DNA of 64,000 nt from Actinomycetota bacterium (GCA_009702325.1 WLID01000007.1:1-64000); one strand, 5' to 3'. Positions 41,852 to 49,962 are shown, counted from the first letter of the stretch. A program made the numbers and translations. The notes: a model not told the origin generated them from the sequence alone.

Positions 41852-42399
41852 GCAGATACCTCCGCAGGGTCGAGCAGGTCGTTTTCGACGAGGTAGTCAA
41901 GGACAATGGCCGCCGCCTCTTCCGGGGTGCGGCCTTCCGTCGTCAGGATGATCTCGGCGTTCTCAGGAGCTTCGTATGGATCGGAGACACCGGTAAATTC
42001 TGGGATCTCGCCCGCGAACGCCTTCGCGTAGAGCCCCTTCGGGTCGCGCCGTGCGCACTCCTCGATCGACGTCGCGACGTACACCTCGATGAACGGCACA
42101 TGCTCCTCGGCCAACGATCGGGCCTTTCGCCGGGCAGTAGCGTAGGGCGAGATGGCGGAGACAACGACGCCGCCGCCCGCACGTGCAACGCGCGACGCAA
42201 CCCAGCCGATGCGTTCGATGTTTAGGTCACGGTCTTCCTTCGAGAAGCCGAGGCCCTTCGACAGGTGCTCGCGCACGATGTCGCCGTCGAGACGCTCGAC
42301 CGTGACACCACGACCTTCGAGCTCGTTCGCAACGAGCCCCGCAACCGTCGACTTGCCCGCACCCGAAAGGCCGGTCAGCCACAACACAAATCCGCTCAC
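41848..42399 (-). CDS. cysC: Adenylylsulfate (APS) kinase
   Basis: This 183-residue P-loop kinase phosphorylates APS to PAPS. It has LWLTGLSGAGKST (residues 6-18), VERLDGDIVREHLSKGLGFSKEDRDLN (the APS-binding region with RDxN), VVSAISPYATAR and the lid-side DPKGLYAKAFAGEI. The length is normal for a free-standing CysC. The GTG start is set by overlap with the cysH stop (GTGA). Its presence beside an iron-sulfur, APS-type reductase is notable. PAPS may serve sulfotransferases rather than reduction. Confidence 0.95.
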   Translation of the reverse strand: MSGFVLWLTGLSGAGKSTVAGLVANELEGRGVTVERLDGDIVREHLSKGLGFSKEDRDLNIERIGWVASRVARAGGGVVVSAISPYATARRKARSLAEEHVPFIEVYVATSIEECARRDPKGLYAKAFAGEIPEFTGVSDPYEAPENAEIILTTEGRTPEEAAAIVLDYLVENDLLDPAEVSA

Positions 42400-43079
42400 G
42401 CGGTCACCTCCGCGGGCTCGTCGATATGAAGACCGCACTCGGTCTTGTCGAGGCCAGCCCAGCGGCCCTCGCGACCCTCGCCCGGATTCGTGCAATGGAT
42501 ACAGCCGATCGAGGCATACCCCTTGTCGTGCAGTTCGTTGTACGGCAGCTCACGTGCGCGGACGTACTCCCAGCAGCGAGCATCGTCCCAATCTGCAAGC
42601 GGATTCGCCTTCCAAAGCTCGTGCTGCTCATCCCAACCGACCTTCGGGGCGTTGGCGCGCGTCGGCGACTGATCGCGACGCAGACCCGTGATCCACCCGT
42701 CGAGATCAGCCAAGGCGCGGCCGAGCGGCTCAACCTTGCGGATCGCGCAACACAGCGTCGGATTCGACGCCCACAGCGCGTCGCCGTGCGTGGCGGTCTG
42801 GCGACCAAGCGACGGCCCTTCGAACACCTCAATCTTTGTCTTGTAGCGCTGCTCGACCTGACGCCACACCGTGTAGGTCTCAGGGAAGAGCAGGTGTGTG
42901 TCGAGAGCAAACACGCGGGCCTTCGGCTCAATCGCAAACACCATGTCGAGCAGAACCGCCTCTTCCTTCTGGAAGGAGCATGCGAGCGAGACGTTGCCGG
43001 GGAACGTTTCGAGGAACGCTGCGACGATCTCTTCAGCGGTCGCTGTCTCCCAGTCGCGCTCAGGAAGCGTTGCTGCCAA
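42396..43079 (-). CDS. cysH: Adenylylsulfate reductase, iron-sulfur type
   Basis: This 227-residue enzyme reduces APS (possibly PAPS) to sulfite with thioredoxin. The PP-loop-like region is VSLACSFQKEEAVLLDM. The [4Fe-4S] ligands are Cys110-Cys111 (NPTLCCAIRK) and Cys193/Cys196 (SIGCIHCTNPGEGREGRW). The catalytic cysteine is C215 in KTECGLH. The CC plus CxxC set marks the APS-reductase branch rather than the cluster-free PAPS reductases. The N-terminus overlaps comA by 20 nt. The sulfite it makes has no reductase in this operon but does have ComA as a neighbour. Confidence 0.94.
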   Translation of the reverse strand: MAATLPERDWETATAEEIVAAFLETFPGNVSLACSFQKEEAVLLDMVFAIEPKARVFALDTHLLFPETYTVWRQVEQRYKTKIEVFEGPSLGRQTATHGDALWASNPTLCCAIRKVEPLGRALADLDGWITGLRRDQSPTRANAPKVGWDEQHELWKANPLADWDDARCWEYVRARELPYNELHDKGYASIGCIHCTNPGEGREGRWAGLDKTECGLHIDEPAEVTA

Positions 43080-43833
43080 GGAGCACCTCCTTCAACGTGT
43101 CGCCACGAAGCCCAAGACGGAGTGTTTCGAGCGGAATCACCTCGTCGGGCGGAATGTTGCCGAGGTTGACCTCGGGTCCGAAATGCTTGATGAACCAGGC
43201 CTGGCTCGCCTTCGTGGGCGCCTCCCAGACGAGGTCATGAAGGTCGATCTCGCCGGCGATGTCGTCGACGAGATTCGTGCGCATCTCGCCTGACGAGCTG
43301 AAGATGCCGGCGGTACCGCCCTCGCGTGCCTCGGTGATCACCTTCCACGCACCTGCAGCCTTCTCTTCCTTGATCCACTGCACCCACTCCTCGGGCGCAA
43401 ACTCGACCGCGGAATCCTTCGAGCCAACCTCCGAGAGCACCGTGAAGTCACGTGCGAACTCTGCGATCAGCTCAAGCTTGCGCTCGCGCGGAATGTCGAC
43501 GGTGCCGTCCGAGATCTCAACGTGGGTAAGGCCAAGGTCAGTGAGCCACCGCTTGTAGTCGTCGAGCCGGTTCTTTGCATAGACCACCTCAAAGAACGTG
43601 CCGCCGACGACCACGCGCTTCTCCTTCAACACGTCGATCTTCGCTTTCAGGTTCGGGGTGACGTACGACGTCCCCCAGCCGAACTTGACGATGTCGATGT
43701 AGGCACCGCTCGTCTCGAGCACGTCGGTCCAGCCGCGCGGGCCAAGCCCCTTGTCGATCACATGGGTGAGGCCGGCGCTACGGGTGATGCCAAGGTCAAA
43801 CCCCGACACGGATGCCGAGTTAAAGCCGGGCAT
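43060..43833 (-). CDS. comA: Phosphosulfolactate synthase
   Basis: This 257-residue TIM-barrel protein should add sulfite to phosphoenolpyruvate, giving (R)-2-phospho-3-sulfolactate. Family motifs run through its whole length: THVIDKGLGPRGW, GAYIDIVKFGWGTSYVTP, VVGGTFFEVVYAKN, LTHVEISDGTVDIPRE, LSEVGSKDS and IFSSSGEMR. The C-terminus has WEAPTKASQAWFIKHFG and PLETLRLGLRGDTL. In methanogens this is the first step of coenzyme M synthesis. In Bacillus spores it leads to sulfolactate. It is translated between the fumarase beta-like subunit (14-nt overlap) and cysH (20-nt overlap), so sulfite from CysH is probably its substrate. Confidence 0.93.
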   Translation of the reverse strand: MPGFNSASVSGFDLGITRSAGLTHVIDKGLGPRGWTDVLETSGAYIDIVKFGWGTSYVTPNLKAKIDVLKEKRVVVGGTFFEVVYAKNRLDDYKRWLTDLGLTHVEISDGTVDIPRERKLELIAEFARDFTVLSEVGSKDSAVEFAPEEWVQWIKEEKAAGAWKVITEAREGGTAGIFSSSGEMRTNLVDDIAGEIDLHDLVWEAPTKASQAWFIKHFGPEVNLGNIPPDEVIPLETLRLGLRGDTLKEVLLGSNAS

Positions 43834-44407
43834 AGAGCTCCTTCAGCTTCTCGTGGGCTGCCGCCTGAACGTCGTGGTAGAGCGAGTTGCCGTGGGCGTC
43901 GATGCCGACGGTCAGCGGGCCGAAGTCCTTGACGCGGAACTTCCAAAGGCACTCCGGCATCAGCTCCTCCCACAGCACCTCTTCGATCTCCTCGATCTGT
44001 GTGGTTTCAAGCGCAGCAGCGCCACCGACGATCGCGAAATAGACCATGCCGAGCCGCTGCATCGGCTCGATCGCCTCGTCGGGAAAGCCACCCTTGCCGC
44101 AGATTGCACGAACGCCGTACTGCGCGCCAAGGCCCTCCGTAAAGCGCACCATGCGGGCGCTCGTCGTCGTGCCGATGCAGATCTTCTCGTACTTGCCCGG
44201 GCCGAGCTTGCGCACGTTCGGTGCGGTGTGCAGCAGGAACGCGCCCGAGAGATCCATCGGGGGAGGAACACCCTGGTCGAAGATCCGGATCTGCGTGCGG
44301 TCGCGGATACCGATGATGTGGCCCTGGACGGTGACCTCGTCGCCCGCGCGCAGCTTGAGGATCTCCTGCGGATCGGTGATCGGGAACGTGACGGTATGCG
44401 ATGCCAT
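43820..44407 (-). CDS. Class I fumarate hydratase/tartrate dehydratase-type beta subunit
   Basis: This 195-residue protein matches the C-terminal (beta) part of iron-sulfur hydro-lyases. It has LKLRAGDEVTVQGHIIGIRDRTQ, the GAFLLHTAPNVRK loop, GTTTSARM and AICGKGGFPDEAI. KDFGPLTVGIDAHGNSLYHDV is near the end. It pairs with the alpha subunit encoded 2 nt upstream. The complex normally interconverts malate and fumarate. Here it is embedded between comA and the alpha gene, so an analogous hydro-lyase reaction on sulfolactate, where a sulfonate replaces one carboxylate of malate, should be considered. That is inference. Confidence 0.87.
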   Translation of the reverse strand: MASHTVTFPITDPQEILKLRAGDEVTVQGHIIGIRDRTQIRIFDQGVPPPMDLSGAFLLHTAPNVRKLGPGKYEKICIGTTTSARMVRFTEGLGAQYGVRAICGKGGFPDEAIEPMQRLGMVYFAIVGGAAALETTQIEEIEEVLWEELMPECLWKFRVKDFGPLTVGIDAHGNSLYHDVQAAAHEKLKELYARL

Positions 44408-44409
44408 CT

Positions 44410-45306
44410 CTAGAACTCCCGGTCGTAGTCGATGGACCCGTCAGGGCCGATGTGGGCGCTCGCACGACGTGCGGCCCAGCACTGGTAGTTGACGGCAACA
44501 GGATTGAGCGTCATGTGGGTGTCGGCATGCTCAATGTGGCACTGCAGGACGGTGACATCGCCACCGAGCCCCATCGGGCCAATCCCGGTTTCGTTGAGGA
44601 GGCCATAGAGCTCGTCCTCAAGCTGAGCAACGAGCGGATCGCCGTTGCGCGTGCCGATCGGCCGCATGATCGCTTCCTTCGCGAGATGCATCGCGTAGTC
44701 GGCCGAACCACCGATGCCTACGCCGACGATCCCGGGCGGGCACGGCTTGCCACCCGCGCCGACGATCGATTCGAGCACGAACTGCTTGATGCCCTTCACG
44801 CCATCCGCAGGGATGCACATCTTCAGGAAGCTCATGTTCTCGGAACCTGATCCCTTGGGGACGCACTTAACGTCAAGGCCGTCCCAATCCGGAATGAACT
44901 CCCAGTGGACGATCGGCAGCCGGTAGCCGATGTTCGCACCGGTGTTCTCGCGCGTAATCGTGTGGACAGCATTCGAACGCAACGGATGGTCGATCGTCGC
45001 ACGCTCAGTGCCATCACGAAGGGCCTCGTAGATCCGGGCTGGATGGAGCGGGAAGTGCTCGCCCACATTGCAGTGGTACACCGCGATGCCAGTGTCTTGG
45101 CACACGAGATTCTTCTGCTCGTCGGCGATGCTGACATTCCGGTGGATGACTTCGAGGACGCGCTTGCCCGGGGTTGATGTCTCCCGATCGCGGGCGGCCG
45201 CAAGCGCGTCGCGCAGGTCCTGCGGAATGTCCTTCAAGGCCGAGACGTAGAGGTTGGCTGCTGCGTCTTGGACGGACTTCTGGAGATCTGTGGCGACTGT
45301 GCTCAT
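44410..45306 (-). CDS. Class I fumarate hydratase/tartrate dehydratase-type alpha subunit
   Basis: This 298-residue protein carries the [4Fe-4S] catalytic site. Likely ligands are Cys69 in NLVCQDTGIAVYH, Cys189 in GAGGKPCPPGIVGVGIGG, and one of Cys148 or Cys164 around KCVPKGSGSENMSFLKMC. The pattern is that of FumA N-terminal/TtdA proteins, not the class II fumarase (aspartase) superfamily. ATG 45306 overlaps the flavoprotein stop by 4 nt. With the beta subunit it forms an oxygen-sensitive hydro-lyase. Ordinary fumarase activity is the conservative reading. The sulfur context leaves room for a sulfonate analogue. Confidence 0.88.
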   Translation of the reverse strand: MSTVATDLQKSVQDAAANLYVSALKDIPQDLRDALAAARDRETSTPGKRVLEVIHRNVSIADEQKNLVCQDTGIAVYHCNVGEHFPLHPARIYEALRDGTERATIDHPLRSNAVHTITRENTGANIGYRLPIVHWEFIPDWDGLDVKCVPKGSGSENMSFLKMCIPADGVKGIKQFVLESIVGAGGKPCPPGIVGVGIGGSADYAMHLAKEAIMRPIGTRNGDPLVAQLEDELYGLLNETGIGPMGLGGDVTVLQCHIEHADTHMTLNPVAVNYQCWAARRASAHIGPDGSIDYDREF

Positions 45307-46499
45307 GCGATCGCTTTCCCGGCGGCCGCTCGACCTGACCGTCGACCGAAGACCACGCATTCGAGCAGGCTGTTGCCCATCATGCGGTTGCGCCCATGGG
45401 TGCCGCCGGCGATCTCACCGCAGGCGTAGAGCCCTTCGAGCGTGGTCTCAGCGTCGGGGTCAATAACAAGCCCGCCGTTTTGGTAATGGAGTACCGGGTA
45501 GGTGAGTAGCTTCTCCGTGAGGGGATCGATGCCTGCGCCACGGTATCGGCGCAGCATGTACGGCAAGGAACGCTCGGCGTCGCTCTCCGGAATACGCGTC
45601 GTATCGAGGTAGACCGCAGGGCGACCGTCGGGTGTCTGCACACCGCGGCCCGCTTCGACCTCGTCGAAGATCGCCTGACTGACTTGGTCGCGCGGGCCAA
45701 GCGAATCGGTGAACTCCTCGCCGTTCGCGTTGAGCAGCACTGCGCCGTACGCACGGGTCGTCTCGGGGATCGAGTACCCCTGCATCGTCGTTGGCCAAGC
45801 GCCTCCGTTTGGGTGGTACTGGAGGGCGTCAAGGTCGCGGGCCTCCGCGCCGAGCCCGATGACCATCTTCGTCACCTCACCCGTCGCGTTCGGATGGTTC
45901 GTCGAAAGCTCACCGCGCTCAAGCGCCTCGGCATAACATCGGCCGCCGGCAGCCAAGATCACGGCGCCCGCCTCGACAACGTGCTCGCCGCAGGTGGCGC
46001 GCCAGCCAGAGGCGATCGGGACAAGCTCGTGGAGTGGTGCGTCTTCGAAGGTGGTGCCGTCGGTTGCCGACCAGGCGTCACGCAGCGCCTTCGTCATTGC
46101 ATGACCGGTTCGGTCTCCGACCTGCAATAGACGTTGCCGGGAGGCGCCACCGCACCGCGCGACGCGGTAGCTTCCGTCGGCTTCACGATTGAACTCGACG
46201 CCGAGCTCTTCGAGCCAGGCGATCGCGGACGGCGCATCACCTGTGAGCGCCTCGACGAGCCGCAGGTCAGCGGTGTCGTGCGAGCTCTTTACGACGTCTG
46301 CTGCGTGCAGTTCGGGCGAGTCGTCGGGAGCGACCGCAGCCTGGATGCCGCCCTGGGCCTTCGACGAGTTGTTCGCCTGGATCGACGCCTTGGTGGCGAC
46401 ACCCGTGCGCGCTCCGGCGCGATGCGCGGAGACTGCGGCAGCGAGGCCTGCGGCCCCACTTCCGATGACGAGCACATCAAGGTTGACCGGCGCGGCCAT
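45303..46499 (-). CDS. Fumarate reductase/L-aspartate oxidase-like flavoprotein, short form
   Basis: This 398-residue FAD enzyme has the dinucleotide fold VLVIGSGAAGLAAA (9-22). Active-site residues of the SdhA/FrdA/NadB family are kept: R270 in SLGPRDQVSQAI, H338 in PVLHYQNGGL and R372 in THGRNRMMGNSLLE. The HPTG substrate loop reads QYHPNGG (T to N). The covalent-FAD histidine is absent (NNSSKAQGG at 43-51), so FAD is noncovalent, as in NadB. The protein ends after FGRRSGRAA, without the C-terminal helical domain (families usually 530-600 residues). It heads the sulfur operon, with TAGCCT 6 nt before the ATG. It may reduce or form a fumarate-like compound. Confidence 0.82.
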   Translation of the reverse strand: MAAPVNLDVLVIGSGAAGLAAAVSAHRAGARTGVATKASIQANNSSKAQGGIQAAVAPDDSPELHAADVVKSSHDTADLRLVEALTGDAPSAIAWLEELGVEFNREADGSYRVARCGGASRQRLLQVGDRTGHAMTKALRDAWSATDGTTFEDAPLHELVPIASGWRATCGEHVVEAGAVILAAGGRCYAEALERGELSTNHPNATGEVTKMVIGLGAEARDLDALQYHPNGGAWPTTMQGYSIPETTRAYGAVLLNANGEEFTDSLGPRDQVSQAIFDEVEAGRGVQTPDGRPAVYLDTTRIPESDAERSLPYMLRRYRGAGIDPLTEKLLTYPVLHYQNGGLVIDPDAETTLEGLYACGEIAGGTHGRNRMMGNSLLECVVFGRRSGRAAAGKAIA

Positions 46500-46505
46500 G
46501 ACCGC

Positions 46506-46568
46506 AGGCTACCAGACATCGCTAATTCCCCGCATTAGCTGCGCTTATGTCTACTAGTTTGGTAGACA
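46506..46568 (-). promoter_or_regulatory. Promoter region of the sulfur operon with two dyads
   Basis: On the minus strand TAGCCT (46506-46511) lies 6 nt before the flavoprotein ATG. Upstream are two inverted repeats: GCTAAT/ATTAGC (46521-46539), sitting where the -35 should be, and TGTCTAC/GTAGACA around a 7-bp spacer (46548-46568). The second is long enough to be a dimeric regulator site. The regulator is not known. The LysR protein at 48991 is the nearest candidate. Confidence 0.5.
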
Positions 46569-46577
46569 AGGAAAGCA

Positions 46578-46609
46578 TATGGCTCGCGGAGCGAACTCCG
46601 CGAGCCATA
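46578..46609 (-). terminator. Terminator of the MMPL gene
   Basis: TATGGCTCGCGGAG (46578-46591) and CTCCGCGAGCCATA (46596-46609) pair perfectly over 14 bp with a 4-nt loop, 17 nt past the MMPL stop. TGCTTTCC follows on the minus strand. It insulates the sulfur operon from the upstream gene. Confidence 0.75.
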
Positions 46610-46626
46610 CCTCTTCCTGAAGCGAG

Positions 46627-48861
46627 CTACGACGCCGGATCGACTGCTGGAGCAGACACCGCACCTGCGCCCTGCGGAGCGTCGTGCGTAGCGTGGAACT
46701 CGTGGCCGAATGATCCCTGCGGCAACCACTCAAGCCAGCGTGGGAGGTACCAGTTCCAATCCCCGAGCAGCTTCATCACCGACGGCAGCAGCACGCCGCG
46801 GACGATCGTCGCGTCGATCAAGATCGCTGCCGCGAGACCGAAGCCCATCTGCTTGATGTCGATGGTGTGGAGCGTCATGAAGATCCCAAACACGGCGACC
46901 ATGACCGCGGCGGCACTCGTCACCGTCGAAGCGGTGCCCTTGATGCCACGCGCCACCGCCTCGGGTGTCGGGACTCCCGCATCGACGAGCTCCTTGACTC
47001 GACTGAGGATGAACACGTGATAGTCCATCGAGAGTCCGAACAGGATCACGAAGAGGAAGAGCGGCAACCACGAGGCGATCGCCCCATTGGAGTGGAAGCC
47101 CAGGATCCCCTCCGCCCACGTGTGCTGGAACACGAGCACGAGCAGCCCGTATGCAGCCCCAACCGAGAGCAGGTTGAGCAGCACCGCCTTGATCGGAATC
47201 ACGATCGAGCGGAACGTGACGAGCAGCAGGATGAAGCAGAGTGCGAGCACGAAGCCGAACACCAGGGGCGCGTGTGACTTCATCTGATCGTTGAAGTCGT
47301 GCGTACCTGCCGTCTGACCTGTGACGGGTGCTTCAACGCCCGGCACCTTGCCGACCGTGGCGGGAATCACAACGTTGCGAAGCGTCTGAAGCGCGTCGAC
47401 CGAGATCTGATTCGAACCATCTCCCGCGAGCGCAATCGAAACACGCTCGACGTTGCCGGCCGGGTTGATCTCGCTGTGGATCGGCTCGGTCATCTTGCCG
47501 GTGGCGAGAGCCTGCTTCGTCATCTCGGTAATCGCAGCCTGCACTGCCGGTGTGCGCACGTCAGGCGCCGAGATCACCACTTCGGCCGGAGTCTGGGCAC
47601 CAGGGAATGCCGTCTGGATCTGCTCGTATGTCCGCACGATCGGCAGCGACTTCGGCAGATCGGTGAAGCTCGGAAGCTGCGTGTGCAGCGTGAGCGTGGG
47701 CAGTGCGAGTGCGAGGAGTGCACCGCCCGATGCAACCGCTGCGATCACCGGATGTGCGAGCACGCGATCCAGGACGAAGCCCCAGACCCGCGACGGCTTG
47801 TGCGAACGGCCGCCGAAGAACGGAATGCGTCCCTTGTTGATGCGGTCGCCGAGCTTCGACATGAGCGCCGGCAGGATCGAGAGTGATCCGATGAGCGCTA
47901 CGGCAACCATCAACATCGCACCCACGGCAATCGAGGTGAAGATCGCGTTGCCGGTGAAGAGCATTCCGGCCATGGCGATCAGCACCGTCGCGCCGGAGAT
48001 CAGCACGGCGTAGCCCGACGTCGCAGAGGTGCGGAGCAACGCGTCGTGCGAGCTCAGCCCCGACGATCGCTCTTCGCGCTCACGTCGGATGTAGAAGAGC
48101 GAATAGTCGACGCCAACGGCCATGCCGATCAGGAGGATCACCGACTGGGTTGCGTCCCCTGCTGGCACGAGGTGGCTCGCGATCGCTGAGAGCCCGACCG
48201 TTGCGAGCACGCCCGAGAATGCGAGCAGCACGGGCAGACCCGCGGCGACGAGCGCACCGAACGCGACGAGCAGGATCACGAGCGTGACGGGAAGCGAGGA
48301 GTACTCGGCCCGCTTGAAGTCGTCACCGATCGTCTTCGAGAGGATGTGGTTGGCACTCGCCTGTCCAAACTCGGCAACGACGAAGTCCTTGTGCGCGGCT
48401 TGCACCTGCGCGACCGCATCGAGCGTCGGCTGGATCTTGTCCATCGCCTTCGTCACGTCACCCGCAACATCGAACTGAACGAGGACGTCGCGGTTGGTCG
48501 CCGCGATCTGGCCGGCGTTGCCTGGGTCAAGCGGCGACCGAACATTCTCCATGTTGGGGAGCGCAGACACCGCCTTGACGACGTCGGCCACGACAACCTT
48601 GAACGCCGGATCGGAAACGGTCTTGGTTGTGGAAGAGACGAGCACGCTTTCGCCCGCGCGGCCACCGAATCCAGCCGACGCCATGATCTTCTCGGCCTTC
48701 TGGGTGTCGCCCGATGCCGTATCGGCGTCGGTGACCTTCTTCGTTCCGAGGGCGCCACCGATCATGGCGGCGCCGATGCAGAACACGATCCACACGACGA
48801 GCGCGCTCTTCCAATGGGCCGCGCTGATGCGGCCGGCCCGTGCCGCAAGGTTGGTATTCAC
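46627..48861 (-). CDS. MMPL/RND-family membrane exporter
   Basis: This 744-residue protein has the duplicated MMPL design: one N-terminal segment, a periplasmic domain, six segments, then the same again. The proton-relay Asp-Tyr pairs are present in both halves, in IGMAVGVDYSLFYIRREREE and FGLSMDYHVFILSRVKELV. PEAVARGIKGTASTVTSAAAVMVAV is a conserved loop. Such proteins export lipids, glycolipids or drugs. The start is GTG 48861 with AGAAGGG upstream. Two copies of AAGGCTGCG on the plus strand (48894 and 48938) lie in its 5' region. It is a single-gene unit ended by the strong hairpin at 46578. The substrate is unknown. Confidence 0.9.
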   Translation of the reverse strand: MNTNLAARAGRISAAHWKSALVVWIVFCIGAAMIGGALGTKKVTDADTASGDTQKAEKIMASAGFGGRAGESVLVSSTTKTVSDPAFKVVVADVVKAVSALPNMENVRSPLDPGNAGQIAATNRDVLVQFDVAGDVTKAMDKIQPTLDAVAQVQAAHKDFVVAEFGQASANHILSKTIGDDFKRAEYSSLPVTLVILLVAFGALVAAGLPVLLAFSGVLATVGLSAIASHLVPAGDATQSVILLIGMAVGVDYSLFYIRREREERSSGLSSHDALLRTSATSGYAVLISGATVLIAMAGMLFTGNAIFTSIAVGAMLMVAVALIGSLSILPALMSKLGDRINKGRIPFFGGRSHKPSRVWGFVLDRVLAHPVIAAVASGGALLALALPTLTLHTQLPSFTDLPKSLPIVRTYEQIQTAFPGAQTPAEVVISAPDVRTPAVQAAITEMTKQALATGKMTEPIHSEINPAGNVERVSIALAGDGSNQISVDALQTLRNVVIPATVGKVPGVEAPVTGQTAGTHDFNDQMKSHAPLVFGFVLALCFILLLVTFRSIVIPIKAVLLNLLSVGAAYGLLVLVFQHTWAEGILGFHSNGAIASWLPLFLFVILFGLSMDYHVFILSRVKELVDAGVPTPEAVARGIKGTASTVTSAAAVMVAVFGIFMTLHTIDIKQMGFGLAAAILIDATIVRGVLLPSVMKLLGDWNWYLPRWLEWLPQGSFGHEFHATHDAPQGAGAVSAPAVDPAS

Positions 48862-48958
48862 CGAACGTATTCCCTTCTTCTCCCTGGGGCCGCAAGGCTG
48901 CGTCCCTCACACTGGCCTGACCGTAGCTGTACGGAGTAAGGCTGCGCCATCGGGGGTT

Positions 48959-48988
48959 CCCCCGAGGCTCCCCTGAGTGTCTCGGGGG
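48959..48988 (-). terminator. Hairpin after the LysR gene
   Basis: CCCCCGAG (48959-48966) and CTCGGGGG (48981-48988) form an 8-bp stem with a 14-nt loop, 2 nt past the LysR stop. An alternative smaller hairpin (CGGGGG/CCCCCG, 48951-48964) shares one arm. No U-tract follows. Confidence 0.55.
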
Positions 48989-48990
48989 AG

Positions 48991-49887
48991 CTAGGCGTCG
49001 ACGCGGTCGCGTGCGAACGCGAGGAATTCGCGTGCCGCGCGTGACTCGGCCCGGCCGGTGGCCCGGACGAGGAACAGCTCTCTCTCGAGCTCAAGGCCGA
49101 CGACGGTCGCTTCCGACACAGCACCGCTCGCCAGGTCGTTGACAACCGACGCACGCGAGATGAATGTCACGCCGTGCCCCGCGCGCACCGCGGTGAGAAC
49201 CGACTCCTGCAGGCCAAGCTCGAGACGGACGTTCAGATCGCGCAGGCGGAGGCCCGCGGAGCGGAGCTCGTCTTCGATCATCTGCCGCACGCCGGCGCCT
49301 TCCTGCATCACGATCAAGTTCGCGGTGCGGAGCTCGTCGAGCGTTACCTCGCGTCCTGCAAACGGGTGCCCTGGCGGACAGGCAAGTACGACACGATCGT
49401 GGGCGAACGGTTCAAACGCTACGCCGCGATGCCGTCGGGCGGCGCCCACGACACCGAGCTCGAGATCGCGCTCGGCAACCTTCTCCACCACGGTCTGCGT
49501 GTCGAACACGAGTAGCGACACGTGCAGCAGTGGGTTGCGGTCGGCGAACTCCGGCAGCAGGTGGGCGAGCACGATGCCACCCGGCCCTGTTGATGCCCCG
49601 AGCTCGAACGTGCCTGCGAGCTCGCCCTCGCTCTCGTCGGCGACCTCGGCGATCACCTGCTCTTCCATCGCAAGCAGCCGCTGGGCGCCCCGGTAGAGAC
49701 GAAGACCTGCCTGCGTCGGCTCGACCCGACGCCCCGAACGATCGAGCAGCTGGGTACCAAGTCGCTTCTCAAGCGCCCGAACCTGCAGGCTCACCGCAGG
49801 CTGCGTCACCCCAAGCCGCTCGGCCGCCTGCGAAAAGCTGCGGCGTTCGACAACCTCACAGAATGCGGCCAGCTGCCTCGTATCCAT
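48991..49887 (-). CDS. LysR-family transcriptional regulator (CysL/CbbR-like)
   Basis: This 298-residue protein begins MDTRQLAAFCEVVERRSF with the winged helix-turn-helix SQAAERLGVTQPAVSLQVRALEKRLG (about residues 18-43). The effector domain reads GTFELGASTGPGGIVLAHLL and VVEKVAERDLELGVVGA, closest by eye to the CysL/CbbR group that senses metabolites of sulfur or carbon assimilation. ATG 49887 is chosen because the HTH starts at the usual distance. It diverges from the gene at 49976 and lies upstream of the MMPL and sulfur operons on the same strand. Control of either is possible but unproven. Confidence 0.88.
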   Translation of the reverse strand: MDTRQLAAFCEVVERRSFSQAAERLGVTQPAVSLQVRALEKRLGTQLLDRSGRRVEPTQAGLRLYRGAQRLLAMEEQVIAEVADESEGELAGTFELGASTGPGGIVLAHLLPEFADRNPLLHVSLLVFDTQTVVEKVAERDLELGVVGAARRHRGVAFEPFAHDRVVLACPPGHPFAGREVTLDELRTANLIVMQEGAGVRQMIEDELRSAGLRLRDLNVRLELGLQESVLTAVRAGHGVTFISRASVVNDLASGAVSEATVVGLELERELFLVRATGRAESRAAREFLAFARDRVDA

Positions 49888-49962
49888 AAGCGAAACATAT
49901 ACCGACAACAGCGTCAGGGCGGGGCGTCGCGGCCTGACTCCAAGGCTGTCACTCGCCGGGGA

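Noticed and set aside
45303..46499. Calling the flavoprotein nadB or sdhA
   Set aside because: It lacks the C-terminal helical domain, the covalent-FAD histidine of SdhA, and any nadA, nadC, sdhB or sdhC neighbour. A neutral family name is safer.
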